NCBI GenBank assembly: GCA_910588845.1
Contig: CAJURU010000002.1
Coordinates: 62,001-126,000, forward strand
Length of the DNA: 64,000 bases
Source: an uncultured Lachnospiraceae bacterium
GTDB lineage: Bacteria; Bacillota; Clostridia; Lachnospirales; Lachnospiraceae
Direction of reading: 5' to 3'
Below the pieces are notes generated by a model. That model was not told where the DNA came from. It did not search any database and worked only from the letters and a program-made list of their open reading frames with translations. Each line of letters starts with the position of its first letter. The first letter of the stretch is position 1. Below are positions 1 to 7,327 of this stretch, one piece after another. A program made the position numbers and the translations under genes.

Positions 1-150
1 CCGGTTCCGTTTATCCTGATTAACTATGATGACAGTTATACGCTCAGGGAGGGCGGTTGCCTGGCGGATATTGTGCCTACGCTGATTGAAATTATGGGCA
101 TGGAACAGCCGGCAGAAATGACAGGTAAATCCCTGCTGGTAAAGCGTTAG
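1..150 (+). CDS. gpmI: 2,3-bisphosphoglycerate-independent phosphoglycerate mutase, C-terminal fragment
   Basis: An open frame enters from the left edge and stops at 148-150, giving 49 residues. It contains LREGGCLADIVPTLIEIMG followed by QPAEMTGKSLL, the usual C-terminal end of GpmI. The family is a Mn-dependent cytosolic enzyme interconverting 3- and 2-phosphoglycerate in glycolysis. The catalytic metal site lies upstream of the window, so only the tail is seen. Enolase, the next glycolytic step, is encoded 5.4 kb downstream but is separated by other genes. The identification rests on this conserved tail only. Confidence 0.85.
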   Translation, partial: PVPFILINYDDSYTLREGGCLADIVPTLIEIMGMEQPAEMTGKSLLVKR

Positions 151-157
151 TAAAAAT

Positions 158-817
158 ATGAAAGAAATGCAGGTCTGGCGGAATATGAGAATATTCCCCA
201 GACTTGCAAGTTCTTTATTATTTAGTTTTTATGCCAGCAGTTATAAAAATGAAGAGAAAAACATAGAGCATGCATATGAGGAAATTTGTAAGATTATGCA
301 CGAAGCGCATATTGATTTTGAGCTGGTCTATGTATCATATGTGGGAGCAGGGGTTTGAGATTATTGAGGGTATGAAACGTTCCAGGGGAAAATAGAGCAT
401 ATTGCATAAGAATTTTGCAGAATTGTTTTATCAGTTAATCAGCAAATCTTCCGGTATAGATATGTACCGTTCATCTGACTTTAAAATGTTGGAACGTAAA
501 GTAGTAGATGAATAGTACCAATGCAATTTATCACAGTGTCAGGTATAGTATTTTTTATATTTGCAATTGTTTCGGGATTTTGGTTATTGTTCCAATGGAT
601 AGCAGGAAAATCACTTGAGGAATTTACGACAGTTATTCTTCTCCTTCTAATACTGGGAAGCCTTTTGATGATTAGTTTAGGTATTATAGGATATTATCTG
701 GCGAGAATCTATGAAGAAATAAAAGGCAGGCCGAGGAGTATTGTGCGTGAAGCTGTAGATTTAGACGTACAAGGGAAAGAGTGCCCGGCGGAGGAAAGGG
801 ATAGAGGAATTGAATAA
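158..817 (+). pseudogene. Decayed family 2 glycosyltransferase (polyprenyl-phosphate sugar transferase type)
   Basis: Three fragments in different frames line up with one GT2 protein of the DPM1/GtrB type. At 158-358 there is an N-terminal piece with KNEEKNIEHAYEEICKIM and FELVYV, which in intact members precedes the nucleotide-binding Asp motif. At about 360-515 comes EGMKRSRGK, an in-frame stop, then FAELFYQLISKSSGIDM and SDFKMLERKVVDE. At 521-817 comes the C-terminal membrane part, with two hydrophobic helices and a tail LARIYEEIKGRPR. Most of the catalytic domain between the first and second pieces is missing. Intact homologues are about 310-340 residues. The last fragment may still be translated and could keep the downstream GtrA-like gene coupled. 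In the family the product charges a polyprenyl phosphate with a sugar for cell-wall or teichoic acid glycosylation; here that activity is inferred lost. Confidence 0.75.
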
Positions 818-1262
818 GAGGTTGATAGAAGTTACTGTAAAATTATACGAAAACCAGGCAGTTCGTTATATTTTTTTTGGCGGCTGCACTACTATAGTGA
901 ATCTTATATCTTACGGTATTTTAAGGAAGATAATTCATTGTAGTATTCTGCCGGCAAATATAATTTCTATTACATTGTCGATTATATTTGCATTTTTTGT
1001 TAATTCCCAATTTGTATTCCATTCACAGGCGGAAGGGCTGAAAGAGCATTTAAGAGAATTTATATCTTTTTTTTCGGCAAGGCTTGGTACAATGGGAATT
1101 GAGGCGGGAGGCGTAGTTTGGCTGGCATGGCTGGGAATTCCCGACATGTTAAGCAAAGTTGCGACACAGTTTTTGGTGTTACTTTTGAATTATATTTTCA
1201 GCAAATTTTTGGTATTTCGTAAGAAGAGGGAGCAAAAGTCCCATGCGTATAAAGAAAACTGA
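810..1262 (+). CDS. GtrA-like membrane protein
   Basis: This 150-residue protein has four hydrophobic helices and the GtrA-type start RYIFFGGCTTIVNLISYG, with NYIFSKFLVFR near the C terminus. GtrA proteins are small inner-membrane proteins thought to flip or position polyprenyl-linked sugars for surface glycosylation. The likely start is a TTG at 810, preceded by a GGAAAGG-type ribosome binding site, overlapping the end of the ruined glycosyltransferase by 8 nt. That overlap fits an ancestral GT2-GtrA operon. With the partner broken, this protein may be a relic or may work with a transferase elsewhere. Confidence 0.8.
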   Translation: MNKRLIEVTVKLYENQAVRYIFFGGCTTIVNLISYGILRKIIHCSILPANIISITLSIIFAFFVNSQFVFHSQAEGLKEHLREFISFFSARLGTMGIEAGGVVWLAWLGIPDMLSKVATQFLVLLLNYIFSKFLVFRKKREQKSHAYKEN

Positions 1263-1296
1263 GCAGACAGGCATGAAGGAAAGTTACTGAATTTCG

Positions 1297-1326
1297 TTGA
1301 CGAATGAAAATAGCCTGTATTATAAT
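1297..1326 (+). promoter_or_regulatory. Promoter of the purC-purF-purB cluster
   Basis: TTGACG at 1297-1302 and TATAAT at 1321-1326 are separated by 18 bp and sit 55 bp before the purC start. I see no purine riboswitch fold in the short leader, so purine control, if present, would act through a protein. Confidence 0.65.
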
Positions 1327-1380
1327 GAATCAGTATGAAAAACAAAATCAACGAAGTGCAATTGAGAATGGAGGATGGCG

Positions 1381-2259
1381 ATGAGTGTTCAGGAATTTAA
1401 GCCGGTAAAAGAAGGTAAAGTACGTGAGGTTTATGACAATGGTGCAAGCATGATTATCGTGGCAACAGACAGAATATCTGCTTTTGATGTGATTTTGAAA
1501 AATAAAATTACGCAAAAGGGGGCAATTCTCACACAGATGTCGAAGTTTTGGTTTGATTTTACAAAGGATATCGTGCCGAACCACATGCTTTCCACGGATG
1601 TATCAGAAATGCCGGAGTTTTTCCAGAATGAGAACTTTGATGGGAACAGCATGAAATGCCAGAAGTTAGACATGCTTCCAGTGGAATGCATTGTACGCGG
1701 TTATATCACAGGCAGCGGTTGGGAGAGCTATCAGGCAAATGGGACAGTCTGCGGTATTCAGCTTCCGGAAGGTCTCAAAGAATCAGAACAGTTGCCGGAA
1801 CCGATCTATACCCCGACGACGAAAGCCGACTTGGGGCTTCATGATGAGCATATCACCTTTGCGGACACGGTGGAAATTTTAGAGAAGCTCCATCCGGGTA
1901 AAGGCGAACAATATGCCCAGACAATCAAAGATTGTACGCTTAATTTATATAAGAAATGCGCAGAATATGCCAGAAGTAAGGGAATTATCATTGCCGACAC
2001 GAAGTTTGAGTTCGGATTAGACGAGCATGGAAATGTTGTTCTTGGCGACGAAATGCTTACCCCGGACAGTTCCAGGTTCTGGCCGCTGGAAGGGTATGCG
2101 CCCGGGAAGTCTCAGCCATCCTTTGACAAGCAGTTTGTGCGGGATTGGTTGAAAGCGAATCCAGACAGTGGTTACCTCCTGCCGGACGAAGTGGTGGTTA
2201 AGACGGTAGATAAATATAAAGAGGCATATGAACTGTTGACTGGCGAGAAGTTTGCATAA
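1381..2259 (+). CDS. purC: Phosphoribosylaminoimidazole-succinocarboxamide synthase (SAICAR synthetase)
   Basis: PurC joins aspartate to CAIR using ATP in de novo purine synthesis. The 292-residue protein begins MSVQEFKPVKEGKVREVYD and carries ATDRISAFDVIL, VRGYITGSGW and IIADTKFEFG, all family hallmarks. The ATG at 1375 lies directly after GGAGG, so the ATG at 1381, six bases downstream of that site, is the better start. The length suits the longer clostridial or eukaryotic-like PurC form. It is first in a run with purF and purB, 18 bp before purF. Confidence 0.95.
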   Translation: MSVQEFKPVKEGKVREVYDNGASMIIVATDRISAFDVILKNKITQKGAILTQMSKFWFDFTKDIVPNHMLSTDVSEMPEFFQNENFDGNSMKCQKLDMLPVECIVRGYITGSGWESYQANGTVCGIQLPEGLKESEQLPEPIYTPTTKADLGLHDEHITFADTVEILEKLHPGKGEQYAQTIKDCTLNLYKKCAEYARSKGIIIADTKFEFGLDEHGNVVLGDEMLTPDSSRFWPLEGYAPGKSQPSFDKQFVRDWLKANPDSGYLLPDEVVVKTVDKYKEAYELLTGEKFA

Positions 2260-2277
2260 GATAGACTGGAGAATGAT

Positions 2278-3720
2278 ATGAATGACAGCGAGAGGAAGGA
2301 TACAGCCCTTGACAAACTGCACGAAGAATGCGGTGTTTTTGGCATATATGACTTTGACGGAAATGATGTGGCCTCTACGATTTATTATGGCCTTTTCGCG
2401 TTGCAGCATCGTGGGCAGGAGAGCTGCGGCATTGCAGTGAGTAAGACAAGCGGCCCCAAAGGAAAAGTTTCTTCTTATAAGGGCATGGGGCTTGTGAATG
2501 AAGTGTTTGATGAGAAAAGTTTAGAAGCTATGGAAGGCGATATTGGAGTTGGACATGTCCGCTATTCTACGGCGGGCGCTTCCACGCGGGAAAACGCCCA
2601 GCCTCTGGTACTCAGTTATGTGAAAGGAACCCTTGCGCTTGCGCATAACGGCAATCTTATCAATGCCTGTGAATTGCGCAAGGAGTTAGAGTACACTGGA
2701 GCAATATTTCAGACGACTATTGATTCTGAGGTTATTGCCTACCATATCGCCAGAGAGCGGCTTGTGTCCAAAACGGCAGAAGAGGCTGTGAGACGTGCGG
2801 CAGCGAAACTGAAAGGTGCATTTTCACTGGTTATTATGAGTCCGCGCAAACTCATCGGAGCAAGAGACCCGTTTGGCTTCAAACCTCTTTGCATTGGTAA
2901 GCGTGATAATGCCTATATGATTGCTTCCGAGACTTGCGCACTTGAGACAGTCGGCGCGGAATATGTGCGTGATGTGCTTCCGGGAGAAGTGGTTACGATT
3001 ACGCAGGAGGGCATTGCGTCTGACACAAGCCTTTGCCTGCCCAGGGAACAGGAGGCAAGATGCATTTTTGAATATATTTATTTTGCCAGGCCAGACAGCC
3101 ATATTGACGGCGTCAGCGTCTATGCTTCACGGATTAAGGCGGGGCGGTTCCTTGCCATGGATTCGCCGGTGGAGGCGGATTTAGTGGTAGGAGTGCCGGA
3201 GTCGGGGAATGCGGCGGCATTAGGATATTCCATGGAATCGGGAATCCCTTATGGTACGGCGTTTGTGAAAAATGGTTATGTGGGACGTACATTCATTAAA
3301 CCTAAGCAGAGCAGCCGTGAATCCAGCGTGAGAGTGAAATTGAATGTATTGGAAGAATCTGTACGTGGCAAACGTGTGATTATGATTGACGATTCTATTG
3401 TGCGTGGAACGACGTCTGACCGCATTGTGCGTATGCTGCGGGATGCGGGAGCGACTGAAGTTCATGTAAGGATTTCCTCACCGCCATTTTTGTGGCCCTG
3501 CTATTTTGGCACGGATATCCCTGAGCGTGAGCAGCTCATTGCCTATAATCGGACTTTAGAAGATATTTGTAAGGTGATAGGGGCAGACAGCCTGGGGTAT
3601 CTGGATATCGAACGTTTGCATGAGATGGCACAAGAGCTGCCTATCTGCAAAGGATGTTTCACGGGCAATTATCCTATGGAGCCGCCCACAGAAGATATCA
3701 GAGGGGACTTCGAGCGGTAA
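2278..3720 (+). CDS. purF: Amidophosphoribosyltransferase
   Basis: PurF makes phosphoribosylamine from PRPP and glutamine, the committed step of purine synthesis. The 480-residue protein has a short propeptide ending at HEEC; Cys18 in CGVFG would become the N-terminal glutaminase nucleophile after cleavage. The glutaminase half includes LQHRGQES and GHVRYSTAG. The PRTase half has the PRPP loop VIMIDDSIVRGTT around residues 365-378. Cysteines such as those in ICKGCFTG fit the Bacillus-type enzyme carrying an iron-sulfur cluster. It lies between purC and purB on one strand, probably one transcript. Confidence 0.95.
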   Translation: MNDSERKDTALDKLHEECGVFGIYDFDGNDVASTIYYGLFALQHRGQESCGIAVSKTSGPKGKVSSYKGMGLVNEVFDEKSLEAMEGDIGVGHVRYSTAGASTRENAQPLVLSYVKGTLALAHNGNLINACELRKELEYTGAIFQTTIDSEVIAYHIARERLVSKTAEEAVRRAAAKLKGAFSLVIMSPRKLIGARDPFGFKPLCIGKRDNAYMIASETCALETVGAEYVRDVLPGEVVTITQEGIASDTSLCLPREQEARCIFEYIYFARPDSHIDGVSVYASRIKAGRFLAMDSPVEADLVVGVPESGNAAALGYSMESGIPYGTAFVKNGYVGRTFIKPKQSSRESSVRVKLNVLEESVRGKRVIMIDDSIVRGTTSDRIVRMLRDAGATEVHVRISSPPFLWPCYFGTDIPEREQLIAYNRTLEDICKVIGADSLGYLDIERLHEMAQELPICKGCFTGNYPMEPPTEDIRGDFER

Positions 3721-3779
3721 GCAGATTGTGAATAGCAGTCAATAAGAACAGCGGTCACCGAGAGAGAAAGGAGATATTT

Positions 3780-5231
3780 ATGTCAACAGATAGATACAAC
3801 AGCCCATTGTCCGAGCGGTATGCAAGTAAGGAGATGCAGTATATTTTTTCGCCGGATATGAAATTTCGTACCTGGAGGAAATTATGGATTGCCCTGGCGG
3901 AGACGGAGATGGAGCTTGGATTAAGCGAAAATGGAAAGCCCGTGATAACGCCAGAGCAGATTGATGAGCTGAAAAGCCATGTGGATGATATTAACTATGA
4001 TGTGGCAAAAGAGCGGGAGAAACTGGTGCGCCATGATGTTATGAGCCATGTCTATGCCTATGGGCAGCAGTGTCCCAAGGCGGCGGGCATCATCCATTTG
4101 GGGGCAACCTCCTGTTATGTGGGCGACAACACAGATATCATTGTCATGGATGAGGCGCTAAAACTGGTGCGCAGGAAACTGGTAAATGTGATAGCAGAAT
4201 TGGCGAAGTTTGCAGATGCATACAAGGACTTGCCGACGTTGGCGTTTACACATTTTCAGCCGGCGCAGCCGACTACGGTGGGCAAACGCGCTACCTTGTG
4301 GCTACAGGAATTCCTCATGGACCTTGAGGATTTGGAATATGTATTGGGCAGTTTAAAGCTTCTGGGTTCTAAAGGAACGACCGGCACACAGGCGAGTTTC
4401 CAGGAATTGTTTGCCGGGGACCAGGAGACAATTGACAAGATAGATCCCATGATTGCAGGCAAGATGGGCTTTGCAGAGTGTTATGCAGTGTCCGGGCAGA
4501 CGTATTCCAGAAAGGTAGATACCAGGGTATTGAATGTACTTGCCGGTATTGCTGCAAGCGCGCATAAGATGTCGAACGACATTCGCCTGTTGCAGCATTT
4601 GAAAGAAGTGGAAGAACCGTTTGAGAAGAATCAGATTGGCTCCTCCGCAATGGCATATAAGCGCAATCCTATGCGCAGTGAGCGTATCGCCTCTCTGGCG
4701 CGCTATGTGATGGTGGATGCTTTAAATCCGGCGATTACTTCCGCTACACAGTGGTTCGAGCGCACACTGGATGATTCTGCGAATAAGCGTCTTTCTATAC
4801 CGGAAGGATTTCTGGCAGTCGACGGTATTTTGGATTTGTGTCTCAATGTTGTGGATGGGCTTGTTGTCTATGACAAGGTAATCCGCAAACATATGATGGC
4901 GGAACTGCCGTTTATGGCCACAGAGAATATCATGATGGATGCCGTGAAAAACGGTGGCAACCGGCAGGAGATGCATGAGAAAATCCGTCAGCTCTCCATG
5001 GAGGCAGGGAAAAACGTCAAGGTAGAAGGGAAGGATAACAATTTACTGCAACTGATTGCAGAGGATTCATCCTTCAATCTGACGTTGGAAGAATTGGAAA
5101 AATCTATGGAACCCTCCAAATATGTAGGGCGCGCGCCCATACAGGTTGAGAAGTTCTTGACGCAGGCGGTTAAGCCGGTATTGGAAAAGAACCGGGATAT
5201 TCTGGGAATGACGGCGGAGATAAACGTGTAG
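3780..5231 (+). CDS. purB: Adenylosuccinate lyase
   Basis: PurB cleaves SAICAR to AICAR plus fumarate, and adenylosuccinate to AMP plus fumarate. The 483-residue protein shows the superfamily signature GSSAMAYKRNPM around residues 285-296. It also has TSCYVGDNTD near residue 113 and FTHFQPAQPTT with the substrate-binding histidine. The start at 3780 follows AAAGGAG at a normal distance. It is the third gene of the purC-purF-purB run, 59 bp after purF. The length and order suit the clostridial PurB group. Confidence 0.95.
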   Translation: MSTDRYNSPLSERYASKEMQYIFSPDMKFRTWRKLWIALAETEMELGLSENGKPVITPEQIDELKSHVDDINYDVAKEREKLVRHDVMSHVYAYGQQCPKAAGIIHLGATSCYVGDNTDIIVMDEALKLVRRKLVNVIAELAKFADAYKDLPTLAFTHFQPAQPTTVGKRATLWLQEFLMDLEDLEYVLGSLKLLGSKGTTGTQASFQELFAGDQETIDKIDPMIAGKMGFAECYAVSGQTYSRKVDTRVLNVLAGIAASAHKMSNDIRLLQHLKEVEEPFEKNQIGSSAMAYKRNPMRSERIASLARYVMVDALNPAITSATQWFERTLDDSANKRLSIPEGFLAVDGILDLCLNVVDGLVVYDKVIRKHMMAELPFMATENIMMDAVKNGGNRQEMHEKIRQLSMEAGKNVKVEGKDNNLLQLIAEDSSFNLTLEELEKSMEPSKYVGRAPIQVEKFLTQAVKPVLEKNRDILGMTAEINV

Positions 5232-5316
5232 GATATGTGAAAATATGTAGAATATGATTTGATAGATATGTTCCAATAAGGTTGTCGCACTAACGTAAAT
5301 GATAAGTTACAGATTC

Positions 5317-5440
5317 GTTCAAAAGGTTTACATTGCGAAGCAATGCCAGACATGCACAGCAATCACTCTGGGAAGCTAGCTTCCCAAGATGATTGCTGTG
5401 CATTCTGTCGTTGCCGCGATAGCGGCAAGACCTTTTGAAC
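5317..5440. repeat. Long imperfect palindrome in the purB-eno gap
   Basis: The 355-bp gap between purB and eno holds a nested inverted repeat. The outer arms are GTTCAAAAGG (5317-5326) and its complement at 5431-5440. A 14-bp arm, ATGCACAGCAATCA, at 5352-5365 pairs with 5390-5403. At the centre is the perfect 16-bp palindrome GGGAAGCTAGCTTCCC at 5370-5385. There is no T tract, so it is not a standard intrinsic terminator. It resembles a dispersed intergenic palindromic repeat or an mRNA-processing structure. I see nothing else certain in the gap. Confidence 0.7.
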
Positions 5441-5586
5441 GGGTGTAAAATATTTGTTTCATTTATGTCAGCATCTTTTGCCGCAGTAATATAACAAAAT
5501 ACGAAATCAAAGTATACTCCTTTGTATAAACATCCAATTAATGCAAATACTGATAATAAAATCGCACTTCGTGAAAGGAGATTGTT

Positions 5587-6906
5587 ATGAGTTTGTGTTT
5601 GAAAATTACGGATGTCCATGCAAGGGAGATTTTGGATTCCAGAGGAAATCCCACCGTGGAAGCGGATGTCACCGTAGAAACGACCAGTACCGGAAAGAAG
5701 ACAACAGGGCGCGCTGCTGTTCCTTCCGGCGCATCTACCGGACAGTTTGAGGCTGTAGAACTCCGAGATGGAGAGCCCCGATATTTTGGCCTGGGCGTGC
5801 AGAATGCCGTGAAGCATGTCAATGACAAGATTGCAAAAGTCCTTATAGGAAAGAATGCGTTGAATCAGGTAGAAATTGACCGCTGCCTGATTGCAGAGGA
5901 TGGAACAGATGACAAAATCAACCTGGGAGCCAATGCCATGCTCAGTGTTTCCCTGGCAGCAGCGAGAGCGGCGGCCAAGGCGATGGAGCTTCCGTTATAT
6001 CAATACTTGGGCGGAACTAATGCCAAGCGAATGCCGGTGCCCATGATGAATATTTTAAATGGAGGATGCCACGCGGACAATACCGTGGACTTTCAGGAGT
6101 TTATGATTATGCCTGTAGGGGCAAAGAGCTTTCGCGAGGCGCTGCGCATGTGTGCGGAGGTTTACCACAACCTGAAAAAGATTTGTGAAAAAGACGGACT
6201 TTCGACAGCAGTGGGAGATGAAGGAGGTTTTGCGCCGGATTTGCCGGATGCCGAGGCTGTGTTAGAGTTGATTATGGAGGCAGTGAGGGCTTCGGGCTAT
6301 GTGCCGGGAGAAGATTTTAAGATTGCCTTGGATGCGGCGGCAAGCGAGCTGTATGATGAAAAGACGGGATTATATCATTTCCCGGGAGAGTCAAAGCTAA
6401 AAGGAGAGAAAATCGCCCGCAATACAGAGGAAATGATTGAGTACTACGAAAGCCTGATTGAGAAATTTCCGATTATTTCTATTGAAGATGGGTTGGACGA
6501 GGAAGACTGGGATGGTTGGCAGGCAATGACAAAGCGGCTTGGCGAACGTATTCAGTTAGTTGGAGACGATTTATTTGTGACAAATACAAAACGTTTGGAT
6601 GCTGGTATTAAGTTGCAGACGGCCAATGCTATTCTGGTAAAGGTGAACCAGATTGGCACGCTGACGGAGGCTATGGAGGCGATTGAGACTGCGCAGGGAA
6701 ATGCATACCGCGCGGTGATTTCTCATCGTTCCGGCGAGACGGAAGATACTTTTATTGCAGATCTTGCCGTGGCAGTGAATGCCGGACAGATTAAGACAGG
6801 AGCTCCTTGCCGAGCAGAGCGCACTGCAAAATACAATCAGCTTTTGCGCATTGAAGAACAGCTTGGCATTGTGGCGGAGTACAAGAATCCATTCAATAAA
6901 TTTTAG
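5587..6906 (+). CDS. eno: Enolase (phosphopyruvate hydratase)
   Basis: Enolase converts 2-phosphoglycerate to phosphoenolpyruvate in glycolysis and needs Mg. The 439-residue protein has the N-terminal domain motif REILDSRGNPTVE and the loop PSGASTG. It also has GDEGGFAP, and metal ligands in IALDAAASE, SIEDGLDEEDWDGW and LVGDDLFVTN. SHRSGETEDTFIADLAV is the family signature near the C terminus. The start at 5587 follows GAAAGGAG. The length is usual. It has its own 5' region after the palindromic gap, so it is probably transcribed separately from the purine genes. Confidence 0.97.
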   Translation: MSLCLKITDVHAREILDSRGNPTVEADVTVETTSTGKKTTGRAAVPSGASTGQFEAVELRDGEPRYFGLGVQNAVKHVNDKIAKVLIGKNALNQVEIDRCLIAEDGTDDKINLGANAMLSVSLAAARAAAKAMELPLYQYLGGTNAKRMPVPMMNILNGGCHADNTVDFQEFMIMPVGAKSFREALRMCAEVYHNLKKICEKDGLSTAVGDEGGFAPDLPDAEAVLELIMEAVRASGYVPGEDFKIALDAAASELYDEKTGLYHFPGESKLKGEKIARNTEEMIEYYESLIEKFPIISIEDGLDEEDWDGWQAMTKRLGERIQLVGDDLFVTNTKRLDAGIKLQTANAILVKVNQIGTLTEAMEAIETAQGNAYRAVISHRSGETEDTFIADLAVAVNAGQIKTGAPCRAERTAKYNQLLRIEEQLGIVAEYKNPFNKF

Positions 6907-6915
6907 GGAATATCT

Positions 6916-6949
6916 GTAACAGTTCAGCTTGTTGCAGCTGAACTGTTAC
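6916..6949. other. Strong hairpin downstream of eno
   Basis: A perfect 13-bp stem has arms GTAACAGTTCAGC at 6916-6928 and its complement at 6937-6949, with an 8-nt loop. It lies ten bases after the eno stop. On the sense strand it is followed by A residues, not T, so it does not look like an intrinsic terminator. It may protect the 3' end of the eno mRNA. Confidence 0.6.
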
Positions 6950-7031
6950 AAAAAAACCTTGAAAATTTAACCAAGTTGTGTTACGATAAGAAAAGTTATG
7001 AGTAGGACGAGATTCAGGAGGTAGATTTAAA

Positions 7032-7271
7032 GTGGAAGTATTGAAAATAGTCTTAGTTGTAGTTTTGACGTTAATCAGCGTTGCGTTGACGGTAATCGTT
7101 TTAATGCAGGAAGGGAAGTCAGCAGGACTTGGAGCTATCAGTGGCGCGGCAGATACATACTGGGGCAGGAACAAGGGACGTTCCATGGAGGGAAGACTTG
7201 TGATGGCGACCAGGATTATGGTAGTGATGTTCCTGGTGATTGCTGCTGTATTAAATATCGGAAGCTTTTAG
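7032..7271 (+). CDS. secG: Preprotein translocase subunit SecG
   Basis: SecG is the small non-essential subunit of the SecYEG protein-export channel in the cytoplasmic membrane. This 79-residue protein has two transmembrane helices, at about residues 3-22 and 56-76, joined by a loop with MQEGKSAGLGAISGAADTYW, the conserved SecG loop. The start is GTG at 7032, preceded by AGGAGG. The arrangement secG then rnr, smpB and ssrA is common in Firmicutes. A terminator follows at 7279-7308. Confidence 0.93.
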   Translation: MEVLKIVLVVVLTLISVALTVIVLMQEGKSAGLGAISGAADTYWGRNKGRSMEGRLVMATRIMVVMFLVIAAVLNIGSF

Positions 7272-7278
7272 CAATCGA

Positions 7279-7308
7279 GAGACTGTCGGCATTCGACAGT
7301 CTCTTTTT
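7279..7308 (+). terminator. Intrinsic terminator after secG
   Basis: A 10-bp stem GAGACTGTCG/CGACAGTCTC with a 5-nt loop is followed by five T residues. It lies eight bases after the secG stop and before the rnr ribosome binding site. It should end or attenuate secG transcription; rnr would need read-through or its own promoter. Confidence 0.85.
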
Positions 7309-7327
7309 GAATATGTAGGAGAAATAT

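Noticed and set aside
1327..1380. Purine riboswitch in the purC leader
   Set aside because: The leader is too short and has no matching three-way junction pattern.
6916..6949. Intrinsic terminator of eno
   Set aside because: The stem is strong but is followed by A residues on the sense strand instead of T residues, so I list it only as a hairpin.
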